Assembly (NCBI GenBank): GCA_033720695.1
Contig: JAWWCA010000001.1
Location: forward strand, 6,221 to 70,220
Origin: DATGQT01 sp033720695
GTDB lineage: Bacteria; Bacteroidota; Rhodothermia; Rhodothermales; Rubricoccaceae
Length of the DNA: 64,000 bases
Reading direction: 5' to 3'
Part shown: positions 40,655-48,903 of the stretch, one piece after another
Layout: the number at the start of each line of letters is the position of its first letter
How positions within the stretch are numbered: the stretch's first letter is position 1
Position numbers and translations under genes: made by a program
The notes under the pieces: generated by a model
The model's input: only the letters and a program-made list of their open reading frames with translations
Databases searched by the model: none
What the model was told of the DNA's origin: nothing

Positions 40655-41092
40655 ATGGCCAAGAAACGAACCGTCCGGCTCGCCGCCACGCCACCGGAGC
40701 TCCAGGAGAACACCCACCCGGAGCCGCGACCCGGCAAGGTCCCGATCCGATCCGCACCCTCGGCCTTCCCGCGCGCACCGGAGACGCCCCCAGAAGCCGA
40801 CGCCGTCCACGTCGCGCCGGCCGTCCCGCAGCTCGACGCCAGCGCGCGCGAACGCGACGCCTACTGGCGCGACGGCCGCGATACGATCCCACAGCAGGCC
40901 AACTACCGGATCCCACGGTGGCTCCACGACAAGCTGCGCTCGATCGCGCTGCACCTCGACGTAGACCAGACCGAGCTCGTCACCAAGGCGCTCGAACGGC
41001 TCGTCCGCGAGATCGAGGCCGACCACGGCAGGTCGTTCCCGTACCTCCCGCGGAAAGGGGACTCCGAACGCGGCCCTAGCTACACCACCTAG
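40655..41092 (+). CDS. Ribbon-helix-helix partition protein (ParG/ParB role)
   Basis: The 145-residue product has a long Pro/Ala-rich N-terminus (about 1-80) and then NYRIPRWLHDKLRSIALHLDVDQTELVTKALERLVREIEADHG, a ribbon-helix-helix fold. It starts three bases after parA stops. In type Ib systems such proteins bind the centromere with the RHH and stimulate ParA with the disordered tail. The likely targets are the CTAGCTGCTA repeats. Confidence 0.8.
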   Translation: MAKKRTVRLAATPPELQENTHPEPRPGKVPIRSAPSAFPRAPETPPEADAVHVAPAVPQLDASARERDAYWRDGRDTIPQQANYRIPRWLHDKLRSIALHLDVDQTELVTKALERLVREIEADHGRSFPYLPRKGDSERGPSYTT

Positions 41093-41102
41093 CGCGCCGG
41101 CC

Positions 41103-41819
41103 CCCGTAAACGGTCACCTCCTGCACGCAGAGAGGCTACGCCTGCGCCTGGAGCACGCCTTCCAGCCCCCGTAAACGGTCACCCCTCGTCCATCGCGAGC
41201 ACTGCGAGAGCACCCCCCGTAAACGATCACCTCCCTCATAAATCGACCAGATTCGCCGCTTTCACGCCACACCGGCCTGGGTCCGATGAGCGTCCCGGAT
41301 CCGGTCACCTCGTCCCGTAAACGATCACCTCGTCCCGTAGACCTGCACTCCGCGTCCTGTAAGCGCGCACCTCGCGTCCCGTAGACTGTCACTCCGGCCC
41401 CCGTAGACCATCACCCTGCACGCGGCTACATCACTGAATTTTAGGACGTTGCAGCTTGGCAAACAGTCTAAACCTCTCTCAAATCCATTCAAACGACGAC
41501 GGCCCCCGTAAACGGTCACCTCGCTCGCGCCGCGCCTTCGAGATGGCTAGGGACTGCCCGTTGGGCAGTATATGTACACCTATCAGTACCGAGGACGCGG
41601 TTGCACATAGACCAGTGCCACGTTGGCTGCCCACTGCCGGGCCTCGGCAGGCGTCGGCAACGGCACCAGGTGACCGTTTACGGGAAACAAACGGGGGGTG
41701 ACCGTTTACGGGACGGGCCGACCCAATATCCGTTATGCGTATAGGGGCTTTCCTGATCCCGGCGGCGATGACCGTTATGCACCCCGCAACCGCGCGCCCG
41801 GCAGGTGACCGTTTACGGG
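41103..41819. other. Replication origin with about twelve 17-bp iterons
   Basis: Forward CCCGTAAACGGTCACCT-type copies start at 41103, 41168, 41216, 41314 and 41505. Degenerate ones at 41294, 41334, 41356, 41378 and 41400 complete a tandem array with 20-22-base spacing. Inverted copies are at 41668, 41696 and 41803. An AT-richer stretch (about 41420-41500) could be the unwinding element, TTATGCACC at 41775 is a near DnaA box, and CTGCCC-GTT-GGGCAG (41554-41568) forms a hairpin. The array ends just before the rep gene, the standard layout of Rep_3 plasmids. No gene is supported within it. Confidence 0.93.
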
Positions 41820-41925
41820 ACGGCGACCGACCGATTTCAGGCCCGCGCTTGGACCTTCGCCAGCGCGCCCGTAACCTCCACGTGACACTCGCCGACACCC
41901 GTTCGCTCCCGTCCCCCCACCACGG

Positions 41926-43194
41926 ATGAATGGCCTCGCTCTCCGGAAGCACACCGGCGCCATCCACATCAAGGCGCCGCTGACGATGCTCCAGCGCAAG
42001 ATCGCCAACGTCTTGCTGCTCAACGCCTACGACGAGCTCCCCGACCCCGCCGTCTCCGAGCACCAGATCTCGATCGGCCAGCTCGCCTCCGTCGCCGGCT
42101 TCGACTCCAACGACTACGCCTACCTCCGCGACGCGCTCACGAGCCTCGTCGATCACAAGATCGAATGGAACATCCTCAACGATGGCAAGGCCGAGTGGGG
42201 CATCATGGCGTTCCTCTCACAGGCCTCCATCCGAGATGCCGTCTGCACCTACGCCTACCCACCGGTCCTGCGGCGAGAGCTCCACCACCCCCGCGTCTTC
42301 GCGGTCATCAATCTCAAGATCCAGGCGCGCTTGCGCAGCAGCTATGCCCTCGCGCTCTACGAAAACTGCGTCCGATACCGGCGCGTCCAGTCCACCGGGT
42401 TCCGCACCGTCGAGCTGTGGCGCGACCTCCTTGGCGTCGATGAGGGCGAATACCCCGAGTACAAGTACCTCAATCGCAGCGTGCTGAAGCCGGCCGTCCG
42501 AGAGGTCAACAAGAACACGGACATCCGCGTCCAGATGCACACGCTGAAGACGAAGGGCCGCATCACGCACCTCCGCTTCAGCGTTCACGACAACGAGGCG
42601 GCGCAAGGCGCCCTCGACGAGCCCGGCGACGACGTCCTCAACGGCAAACGCCTCCCCGACCCGCGCACGCTCGCGCCGAGCGTCGACGACCTCCTCAACG
42701 ACCAGCAGATGGAGCTCCTCAGCTACGGGCTCACGCCGGCGCAGGTCATCGACCTCGGAACCGAGTACAACGCCGACCGCATCAAGCGAAACCTCGCCTA
42801 CGTCGAACGCGAGATCGGACTGGGCCGCATCCGCCGCGTCCCCGCCTTCGTCATCGCGGCCGTCCGAGACGACTACGCCGCCGCCGACGCGTCCGATGCG
42901 CGACGCCAACCGGTCGCCGCTGCCACCGACCGGCGGCGGGTCCAGCGGCAGGCCGAGGCCGATGCGGCCCAAGAGCGCGCCGAGCGACTCGAGGCAGCGT
43001 GGTCCCGCCTCTCGCCCGCGGAGCGCGCCCGCATCGACGACGCAGCCCTCGACCGCCTCCGCCGCGAGACGCCCTTCGTCTTCCGTAAGTACGAGGCCGA
43101 GTCGCGCGATGGCTCGCTCGGACCGGGCACGCAGGCGACCCTCCGCGCCCTCCGGTACGAGGAAATCGAACGCGCCGAAACGCAACAAACCTAG
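41926..43194 (+). CDS. rep: Rep_3-family plasmid replication initiator
   Basis: The 422-residue protein begins NGLALRKHTGAIHIKAPLTMLQRKIANVLLLNAYDEL and continues QISIGQLASVAGFDSNDYAYLRDALTSLVDHKIEW, LRSSYALALYENCVRYR, TVELWRDLLGVDEGEYPEYKYLNRSVLKPAVREVNKNTDI. These are the two winged-helix domains of Rep_3 initiators. It should bind the iterons immediately upstream. The C-terminal third (about 240-422) is charged and helical, an extension not needed for the core fold. Confidence 0.93.
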   Translation: MNGLALRKHTGAIHIKAPLTMLQRKIANVLLLNAYDELPDPAVSEHQISIGQLASVAGFDSNDYAYLRDALTSLVDHKIEWNILNDGKAEWGIMAFLSQASIRDAVCTYAYPPVLRRELHHPRVFAVINLKIQARLRSSYALALYENCVRYRRVQSTGFRTVELWRDLLGVDEGEYPEYKYLNRSVLKPAVREVNKNTDIRVQMHTLKTKGRITHLRFSVHDNEAAQGALDEPGDDVLNGKRLPDPRTLAPSVDDLLNDQQMELLSYGLTPAQVIDLGTEYNADRIKRNLAYVEREIGLGRIRRVPAFVIAAVRDDYAAADASDARRQPVAAATDRRRVQRQAEADAAQERAERLEAAWSRLSPAERARIDDAALDRLRRETPFVFRKYEAESRDGSLGPGTQATLRALRYEEIERAETQQT

Positions 43195-43201
43195 GGCCTC
43201 T

Positions 43202-43215
43202 CCTGAGCCCTCAGG
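43202..43215 (+). terminator. Short hairpin after rep
   Basis: CCTGAG-CC-CTCAGG is a perfect palindrome eight bases after the rep stop and is followed by TTTCACTT, so a weak terminator is plausible. Confidence 0.5.
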
Positions 43216-43347
43216 TTTCACTTCAACGTTCTGGGGCACCCAGCGCCCTGTGGACGACCGCGTGGATGAATCGTGGAGACTGGGGCGTTGCCAGCGCAGC
43301 GCCCACTCGCTAGGATGGGGGCCCTTCCATGACCCCCCGGCTTCCGT

Positions 43348-43800
43348 ATGTCACGCCGATTTTCCGTGGACCGGTCCGCGCTCGACGACCACCCCCCACG
43401 CCTTGGCCCCTCTGTCGTTCTCGTCCACGATTGTGACGCTGCGGCCCAGTTCTATCAACGGGCCCTCGACGCCCGACCATGCGGACCCGAGGAGGGGCCG
43501 TCGAGGCAGCTCGCCCTCGCAGGCGCCGCGCCCACCGGTGGCGATGCCCACCTCTGGCTCGTCCAACCGCGATCGCCCGCCGAGACGTCGATCGTCGGCC
43601 GGCAGACCGGCGACTGGCCCCTCCTCGTCCTCTACACCGCCGACTGCGAATCCGTCCGCCGACGCATCGTCGAGGCCGGCGGCAGCCCCGCCACCAGCGT
43701 GCCGATGGGAGACCGCTCAGGCCCGGCGGCCTCGGCACGCGATCTCTACGGGAACGTCATCCTCCTCCTCGAGCGTCAACCGCACCACGTGGCCGCATGA
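43348..43800 (+). CDS. VOC-like protein
   Basis: The 150-residue product has an extra 20-residue N-terminus and then LGPSVVLVHDCDAAAQFYQRALDARP, HLWLVQPR, WPLLVLYTADCESVRRRIVEAGG and DLYGNVILLLER, a VOC layout. The metal ligands are not obvious. It ends one base before the convergent gene's stop. Confidence 0.75.
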   Translation: MSRRFSVDRSALDDHPPRLGPSVVLVHDCDAAAQFYQRALDARPCGPEEGPSRQLALAGAAPTGGDAHLWLVQPRSPAETSIVGRQTGDWPLLVLYTADCESVRRRIVEAGGSPATSVPMGDRSGPAASARDLYGNVILLLERQPHHVAA

Positions 43801-44271
43801 CTACGCCGGGCCCGTAGCGTCGGCCAGCCATCGCGCAAACGTGCTGGCAAGGTCCCGCGCCTCCGCCGCCGAGTCCAGCAACCCATCGGCGTGATCGGCA
43901 AACCCGAGCGCCCCCGCCCAGGCGCCCAGCACGGCGAAGCGACCACCGAGCACCGACGCGTACACCACGCCGGCCGCGGCCACCGCCTGCGTTCGCGCAT
44001 CGATGTTCGCGTGAACCGGAGGCGACAGCGCGGCCGCGGACGCACCGACCACCGCGTCCGGCACCGCGCCCTCCGCCCAGGCCCCTCCCGCGGCGACATA
44101 AGCCGCCTCCAGGCGCGCGGCCTGCACCCGCGCAGCCGCTTGCGCGTCCGCGAGCACGTCGCGCATCCCGTCGTCCACCACCTCGCCGTCCGGGATGGGT
44201 GGCACGACGCGGACCGCTTCGAGCGTGCGGCGCAGCGAGACGAGGTAGAGGTCGTGGACGTCGTGGATCAT
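43801..44271 (-). CDS. Divergent ferritin-like/DUF892-type helical protein
   Basis: The 156-residue product starts MIHDVHDLYLVSLRRTLEAVRVVPPIPDGEVVDDGMRDVLADAQAAARVQAARLEAAYVAAG and is helical throughout. The start (DLYxxxLRRxLEA) and an Ala-rich bundle recall DUF892 proteins, but few Glu/His ligands remain. Assignment is tentative. It is divergent from egtD. Confidence 0.5.
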   Translation of the reverse strand: MIHDVHDLYLVSLRRTLEAVRVVPPIPDGEVVDDGMRDVLADAQAAARVQAARLEAAYVAAGGAWAEGAVPDAVVGASAAALSPPVHANIDARTQAVAAAGVVYASVLGGRFAVLGAWAGALGFADHADGLLDSAAEARDLASTFARWLADATGPA

Positions 44272-44385
44272 CGTGGATCAGAGGCGAGGACACCGCCTGA
44301 GAATACGGCTTAACGCCGCTCGCGCACCGCGCGCGCCCGGGGAAGGGGAGGGAGGGGAGGGGAGCGTCACCGCCTCCGCCGCGCG

Positions 44386-44393
44386 TAGGTTGC
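44386..44393 (+). promoter_or_regulatory. -7-like box (TAGGTTGC) of egtD
   Basis: TAGGTTGC lies 39 bases before the egtD ATG and follows a purine-rich stretch (about 44336-44365). It matches the TAnnTTGC series. Confidence 0.42.
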
Positions 44394-44424
44394 CGCTCGC
44401 GCACCGCCGCCCGCCAACCCCTCC

Positions 44425-45339
44425 ATGCTCGCCGACGTCCTGACTGGCCTCCACGCCACCCCGCGCCGCATCCCCAGCAAGTACCTCTACGACGCCGAGG
44501 GCTCCCGGCTGTTCGAGCGCATCACGCAACTCGACGCCTACTACCCCACCCGGACGGAGAGGCGCATCCTCGCGACCCACCTCTCGACCATCGCGGCGCG
44601 CATCGGCCCCGACGCCGTGCTCATCGAATACGGCAGCGGGTCGAGCGCCAAGACCCGCCTCCTCCTCGACGCCCTCGGATCCTCCCTCGCGGCCTACGTC
44701 CCCATCGACATCGCGGAAGACATCCTCCTCCACTCGGCCGACACCCTGCGCCAGGCCTACCCGGGCCTCCGGATCCGACCCGTCGCCGCCGACTACACGC
44801 AGCCGCACGTCGTGCCCGACGACCCCGACCACCGACGCAAGCGCGTCGTGTTCTTCCCGGGCTCCACCATCGGAAACTTCGAACCCCACGAGGCCCAGCG
44901 CTTCCTCGCGCACATCGCCGAACTCGTCGGGCCAGGCGGCGGGCTCCTCCTCGGCGCCGACCTCAAGAAAGACCCCGACCTCCTGCAACGGGCCTATGCC
45001 GATGACCTCGGCGTCACCGCGGCGTTCAACCGAAACCTCCTCGTCCGCCTCAACCGCGAACTCGACGCCGACTTCGACCTCGACCGATGGGCACATCGCG
45101 CCGTCTACGATGCGGACCACGGACGGGTCGAGATGCACCTCGTCAGCACGACGCGCCAAACCGTGCACATCGCCGGGCGCGCCATCACCTTCGATCAGGG
45201 CGAGACCATCCTCACCGAGAACTCCTACAAATACGACGTGGAGGACCTCATCAATCTCGCGGCGCTCGCTGGGATGACCCACGTCCAGACGTGGACCGAC
45301 GCACGTGGATGGTTCGCCGTGCTCTACCTCGAGGCGTAG
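44425..45339 (+). CDS. egtD: L-histidine N-alpha-methyltransferase EgtD
   Basis: The 304-residue protein matches EgtD: RRIPSKYLYDAEGSRLFERITQLDAYYPTRTERRIL, IEYGSGSSAKTRLLLDAL (SAM-binding loop), YVPIDIAEDIL, RVVFFPGSTIGNFEPHEAQRFL, LLLGADLKKDPDLL and ENSYKYDVEDL near the end. EgtD makes hercynine, the first step to ergothioneine, an antioxidant thiol. EgtB is not in the window, so the rest of the pathway must lie elsewhere. Confidence 0.93.
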   Translation: MLADVLTGLHATPRRIPSKYLYDAEGSRLFERITQLDAYYPTRTERRILATHLSTIAARIGPDAVLIEYGSGSSAKTRLLLDALGSSLAAYVPIDIAEDILLHSADTLRQAYPGLRIRPVAADYTQPHVVPDDPDHRRKRVVFFPGSTIGNFEPHEAQRFLAHIAELVGPGGGLLLGADLKKDPDLLQRAYADDLGVTAAFNRNLLVRLNRELDADFDLDRWAHRAVYDADHGRVEMHLVSTTRQTVHIAGRAITFDQGETILTENSYKYDVEDLINLAALAGMTHVQTWTDARGWFAVLYLEA

Positions 45340-45408
45340 GCGACGCTTGCTCGGCGCGCCGGCGCTGCGTTTCTTCTCGTCAACCGGCCCCACACACGCG
45401 AACGCGGT

Positions 45409-45777
45409 ATGACCACGACCCCGCATCCCTCGGTCACGCTCGACCTCCGCCTTCGCGTCTCGCTCGGTCGCGCGCGTGGACCCGTCGGGCCTCTCGTCGA
45501 GGCCCTCCACGCACGCCCCGACCTCGCCGCGGCCTGGCTGCCCCACCTCCTCGCCGTCGGCGCAGGCTGCGTCGCGCTGCCACCACTCGCCCACGCCCTC
45601 GGCGCCGGCGACGCCGCGCTGACCCTGCTCGCGCCCCTCGCCCACGACCTGCCCGCGGCCGCCCTCCAGGCGCTCACCGCCGAAGGCGTCGGCGGCACCC
45701 TCGTACGACTCGCCGAGGCCCTCCACGTCGAGGTCGAGCACGCCACGCTCGTCGACGACCCCGTCGCTCAACCCTAA
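45409..45777 (+). CDS. Hypothetical protein, 122 aa
   Basis: The frame TTTPHPSVTLDLRLRVSLGRARGPVGPLVEALHARPDLAAAWLPHLLAVGAGCVALPPLAHALGAGDAALTLLAPLAHDLPAAALQALTAEG is Ala/Leu-rich but has the codon use and polarity of the neighbouring genes. No family recognised. It lies between egtD and the HhH gene on the same strand. Confidence 0.5.
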   Translation: MTTTPHPSVTLDLRLRVSLGRARGPVGPLVEALHARPDLAAAWLPHLLAVGAGCVALPPLAHALGAGDAALTLLAPLAHDLPAAALQALTAEGVGGTLVRLAEALHVEVEHATLVDDPVAQP

Positions 45778-45802
45778 CGGCCAACGCGACGATCCAACCC
45801 CC

Positions 45803-46615
45803 GTGCCCACCAACGCCGACGTCGCCTCCCACCTCCGCGCCATCGCCGCGGCCCTCGAGCGCGAGGGCGCCAACCCCTACCGCATCGAGGCCTACCGGCG
45901 CGCGGCCGATGCGGTGGCGTCGCACCCCGACGCGATCGCCGCCATCGTCGCGCGCAACAAGGACGACCTCGTCGACCTGCCCGGCATCGGCAACGCGCTC
46001 GCCGCGGTGATCATCGAGGTCGTCGAAACGGGAACGTCCACCACCCTCGATGGGCTCCAGGACCCCGACCGCGCCGTCCGCGCCCTCGCGTCCATCCCCG
46101 CCCTCGGACCCGTCCGCGCGAACCGCATTCACAAGACGCTTGGGGTCGACTCCCTCGACGACCTCGCCGCCGCTGCCGAGGATGGACGACTCCAGACCGT
46201 CCCCGGCATCGGGCCCGTCCTCGCCGCCCGCGTCGCCGACGCCGTCGGCGCCCGCACGGACCGCGCCGACCGTCCAACGGTGGCTGAGCTTCTTGACGTC
46301 GACGCCGAATACCGAACCCGGGCAGAAGCGGGGGACCTCCGACGCATCGCCCCGAAAGCCCACAACCCGACGGGGGAGGCGTGGCTCCCCATCCTCCACA
46401 CCGCGCGGGGACCAAGGCGCTACACCGCCCTCTTCTCTAACACCGCGCGCGCGCACGAGCTGGACAAGACGCGCGACTGGGTCGTGATCTACCTCGACGA
46501 CCCCGACCGCGACGCGCAATGGACCGTCGTGACGGGTGCGAGCGGCGCACTCGCCGGACGCCGCGTCGTACGGGGCCGAGAAGGGGAGACGCGCGCGCAC
46601 CTCGCGGAGGCGTAG
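45803..46615 (+). CDS. PolX-like helix-hairpin-helix protein without a polymerase domain
   Basis: The 270-residue protein starts at GTG and opens like PolX (VASHLRAIAAALEREGANPYRIEAYRRAADAVASHP) with HhH motifs LVDLPGIGNALAAVI, IPALGPVRANRI and VPGIGPVLAARV. After about residue 160 a different domain follows (AWLPILHTARGPRRYTALFSNTARAHELDKTRDWVVIYL), known from stand-alone HhH proteins of unknown role. There are no nucleotidyltransferase or PHP motifs. It should bind DNA or act as a structure-specific adaptor. Confidence 0.78.
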   Translation: MPTNADVASHLRAIAAALEREGANPYRIEAYRRAADAVASHPDAIAAIVARNKDDLVDLPGIGNALAAVIIEVVETGTSTTLDGLQDPDRAVRALASIPALGPVRANRIHKTLGVDSLDDLAAAAEDGRLQTVPGIGPVLAARVADAVGARTDRADRPTVAELLDVDAEYRTRAEAGDLRRIAPKAHNPTGEAWLPILHTARGPRRYTALFSNTARAHELDKTRDWVVIYLDDPDRDAQWTVVTGASGALAGRRVVRGREGETRAHLAEA

Positions 46616-46649
46616 GCCAGGCCCACAAGCCTCAGCCGCATCGACCCCG

Positions 46650-46898
46650 TCACGAGTCGTCGCCGCCCATGACGATCGTCGTCCGGCGCTCTCCCCCTGC
46701 CACGTAGGTGCAAACGCACCCGGGGCCGTGCGGCAAGGGAGACGCCGCGAGCGCCTCGTCCACACGAAGGCGCATCCCGATCGCCGCGGCGCACGCAGCC
46801 GGTGGGTCCGGCACCTCCACCGCAGCGACCACCTCGACCGTCTTGACGCCCCGCCGACGGAGGCCGTCCAGGAGCAACCGATGGCTCGACCGCTTCAT
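46650..46898 (-). CDS. Small protein with CxC module, 82 aa
   Basis: The frame reads MKRSSHRLLLDGLRRRGVKTVEVVAAVEVPDPPAACAAAIGMRLRVDEALAASPLPHGPGCVCTYVAGGERR. The central part (AAC, then L-VDEAL-ASPLPH-GPGCVCTY) aligns with the Cys-rich tails of the genes at 8593 and 10145. It starts 13 bases after the VOC gene upstream. Function unknown. Confidence 0.55.
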   Translation of the reverse strand: MKRSSHRLLLDGLRRRGVKTVEVVAAVEVPDPPAACAAAIGMRLRVDEALAASPLPHGPGCVCTYVAGGERRTTIVMGGDDS

Positions 46899-46911
46899 AG
46901 GCGCAGCCCCC

Positions 46912-47286
46912 TCATGACGACCCGGGCGCATACGTCCCGAAGCTCCACTCGTACCCCTCCACATCCCGGGCACGGTACCGCCGCGTCCCGAACGGGGTGT
47001 CTTCCGGTGGATACACGATGTCGGCCCCCGCCGACCGGGCGCGTTCGTGGTGGGCGTCCACGTCCTCGACCACGAGGTAGACGCCGGGACCCGCCGGCTG
47101 CCCGGCCGGCCGATGGTCCACCTGCCCAAGCATGATGTAGGCGCCGCGGTGCCGCATCTCAGCGTGGACCACCACGCCGTCCTCGTCTGGCACCACGACG
47201 GTCGGCTCCAGACCAAACGCTGACTCCAGCCATGCCACGGCCGTGGCGGCGTCCACGTACGAGAAATAGGGAACGATCGAGGCCAT
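46912..47286 (-). CDS. VOC protein
   Basis: The 124-residue product ASIVPYFSYVDAATAVAWLESAFGLEPTVVVPDEDGVVVHAEMRHRGAYIMLG ... RYRARDVEGYEWSFGTYAP is a one-domain VOC of the PhnB-like branch. It is a paralogue of the gene at 59353 (shared GTYAP/GTYDP ending). Confidence 0.85.
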   Translation of the reverse strand: MASIVPYFSYVDAATAVAWLESAFGLEPTVVVPDEDGVVVHAEMRHRGAYIMLGQVDHRPAGQPAGPGVYLVVEDVDAHHERARSAGADIVYPPEDTPFGTRRYRARDVEGYEWSFGTYAPGSS

Positions 47287-47411
47287 CGCGGTTGGGCGGA
47301 GGAACAGCCCCAATCTACCGATCTCGAGCCCACCGTACCGCAAGGGGAGGGGAGAGGCCGGCGAGGCCGTACCGCCCGCCACCCCATCGGCCGCCGCACG
47401 CGCGACCTCGT

Positions 47412-48236
47412 CTACGCGCCCCCGGCCTCTGGTGCAGAGCGCGCGGCTGGAGCCAGGTGGTCCACGGCCACGACGAGACCACCGCCGCGCGCGAGGCCGG
47501 CCGACACGCTCCGCCACCGCGCGGCCTCACGCGCATGACGGGCGGACGCGCCTGGGGCGATCCCGGCCAGCCGATCCGCTTCCCACGCATGGTGTCGTTC
47601 GTAGGCCGCTGCGACCAGGGCGTCGTCGAGCGGCTCGAAGCCACGCACATCGTGCCACGCCACAGACACGTGATTGGCGAGGACCGAGCCGCTGTAGACC
47701 GCCACCCGACCGGCCGACGAGAAGGCGGCCAGGGCGGCGCTCAGGAGCGCGCTGGCCACGCCGCGGCGGCGCCACGCCGGCACCACGCCGAGGGCATCAA
47801 CCACGGGCCCCGACGACGGCCCCTCGCGCACCAGAAGCACTCCCACGAGCGCGCCGCCCGGGGCCACCGCGACGCGGGTGGCCGGGAGGACCGCACCCCG
47901 GGCGCTGCGCAGGAACGCTGCCGCAAACGCCGCGAGCTCCCCCTGCCGCTCGGCGCGCGGCCAGCCATAGTAGTCGACGCTGTCTGCGAAGGCGCTCTGC
48001 AGGGTGGCCGTGATCGACGCGCCCTCTCCAGCCTGCATCGGGCGCACCTCGCGGCCGGGGCAGGGGACCCCAACCTGGAAGGGGCCGGTCGACCGGCGAA
48101 CCGTGCGGACGATGGGGGCGGGCCGCACCCGAAACGCTCCGTCGACAAGCTCGTAACGCCACGGAAGCGCTCGGAATTCGTCCCGCTCCAGACACCGGCC
48201 CTGGCAGGGGCGGGGATCGAACACGGGCCGCACCAT
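47412..48236 (-). CDS. GNAT-family N-acetyltransferase
   Basis: The 274-residue protein has a first half with no clear motif (MVRPVFDPRPCQGRCLERDEFRALPWRYELVDGAFRVRP), then ALVGVLLVREG, VVDALGVVPAWRRRGVASALLSAALAAF (acetyl-CoA loop) and HVSVAWHDVRGFEPLDDAL. Substrate unknown. A purine-rich repeat lies immediately upstream of the start. Confidence 0.82.
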   Translation of the reverse strand: MVRPVFDPRPCQGRCLERDEFRALPWRYELVDGAFRVRPAPIVRTVRRSTGPFQVGVPCPGREVRPMQAGEGASITATLQSAFADSVDYYGWPRAERQGELAAFAAAFLRSARGAVLPATRVAVAPGGALVGVLLVREGPSSGPVVDALGVVPAWRRRGVASALLSAALAAFSSAGRVAVYSGSVLANHVSVAWHDVRGFEPLDDALVAAAYERHHAWEADRLAGIAPGASARHAREAARWRSVSAGLARGGGLVVAVDHLAPAARSAPEAGGA

Positions 48237-48247
48237 CAGCAGGGGAA

Positions 48248-48298
48248 GGGGAGAGGTGGGGCAGGAGAGGGGAGAGGTGGGGCAGGAGAGGGGAGAGG
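48248..48298. repeat. 21-bp purine-rich tandem repeat, 2.4 copies
   Basis: The 21-base unit GGGGAGAGGTGGGGCAGGAG(A) occurs at 48248-48268 and 48269-48289, with nine more bases to 48298. It fills the space between two minus-strand genes. The strand asymmetry (all purines apart from T and C once per unit) could favour triplex or slippage. Confidence 0.75.
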
Positions 48299-48303
48299 CG
48301 CCC

Positions 48304-48759
48304 TCACGTCGACCGGAGTCGGCGATGCCCGAAGAGAGCGAGCGCGTGCACCAGCGTGTCCACCTTCGCCGGTCCGAACCCCGGCAGATCGCCGGCCCGT
48401 GCCCGGACCGCCTTCTCGTCGCCCTCCGACCAGACCTCCGAGGCGTCGCCCCGGTACTCCGTCGACACCGCGCCCGCGAGCGCGCGCGCCCGGCGCGCCA
48501 TCATCTTCGGGTACCGGTGAAGCGCCGGCTTCTCCGCGAACACCGCGTGCACCGCGTCGTCATCCATCGCCGCCAGCCGAGACGGGTCGAGGTGACCGAG
48601 CCGCGCCTTCAGGCGGTGCGGCGCCTCGAACGCCGTCTCCGCACGCACCTGCTGGTCCAACAGGACGCCCAGCAGCAGCGCGAACGGGTCGCGCTCCAGC
48701 AGCGCCACGGCGTCCGGGTCGAGAAGCGGTGCGCCCTCGCTCGCGGAGCGCTCCTCCAT
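48304..48759 (-). CDS. HhH-GPD-type base-excision glycosylase-like protein
   Basis: The 151-residue product has DPFALLLGVLLDQQVRAETAFEAPHRLKARLGHLDPSRLAAM and LPGFGPAKVDTLVHALALFGHRRL, the HhH-GPD pattern of a short family (TIGR03252 type). The helix-hairpin-helix and DQQV loop suggest DNA base excision, but the substrate is unknown and the protein is shorter than AlkA-type enzymes. It is divergent from the ligase-associated operon. Confidence 0.78.
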   Translation of the reverse strand: MEERSASEGAPLLDPDAVALLERDPFALLLGVLLDQQVRAETAFEAPHRLKARLGHLDPSRLAAMDDDAVHAVFAEKPALHRYPKMMARRARALAGAVSTEYRGDASEVWSEGDEKAVRARAGDLPGFGPAKVDTLVHALALFGHRRLRST

Positions 48760-48903
48760 GCGGTCGAGTCCTCCCACGGGAGTCTGGGTCGTGAGGCCCG
48801 CCCGAGGGCGCACCTCCAGAACGGATCGCCCCCGCAACTGGCGAGGGAATAGCAGGATAATACTAACGGGACCCCATACGGCGCGCACCCGTACCCGCCG
48901 CCC

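Noticed and set aside
41114..41519. Short minus-strand frames in the origin that repeat a TVYG motif
   Set aside because: The motif is simply the translation of the iteron (GTGACCGTTTACGGG), not protein-level repetition.
41103..41819. Could the regular repeats be a CRISPR array?
   Set aside because: Repeat units are 17 bases with 3-5-base gaps in the tandem part, variable longer gaps elsewhere, and inverted copies; no cas genes. They fit iterons beside a Rep_3 gene.
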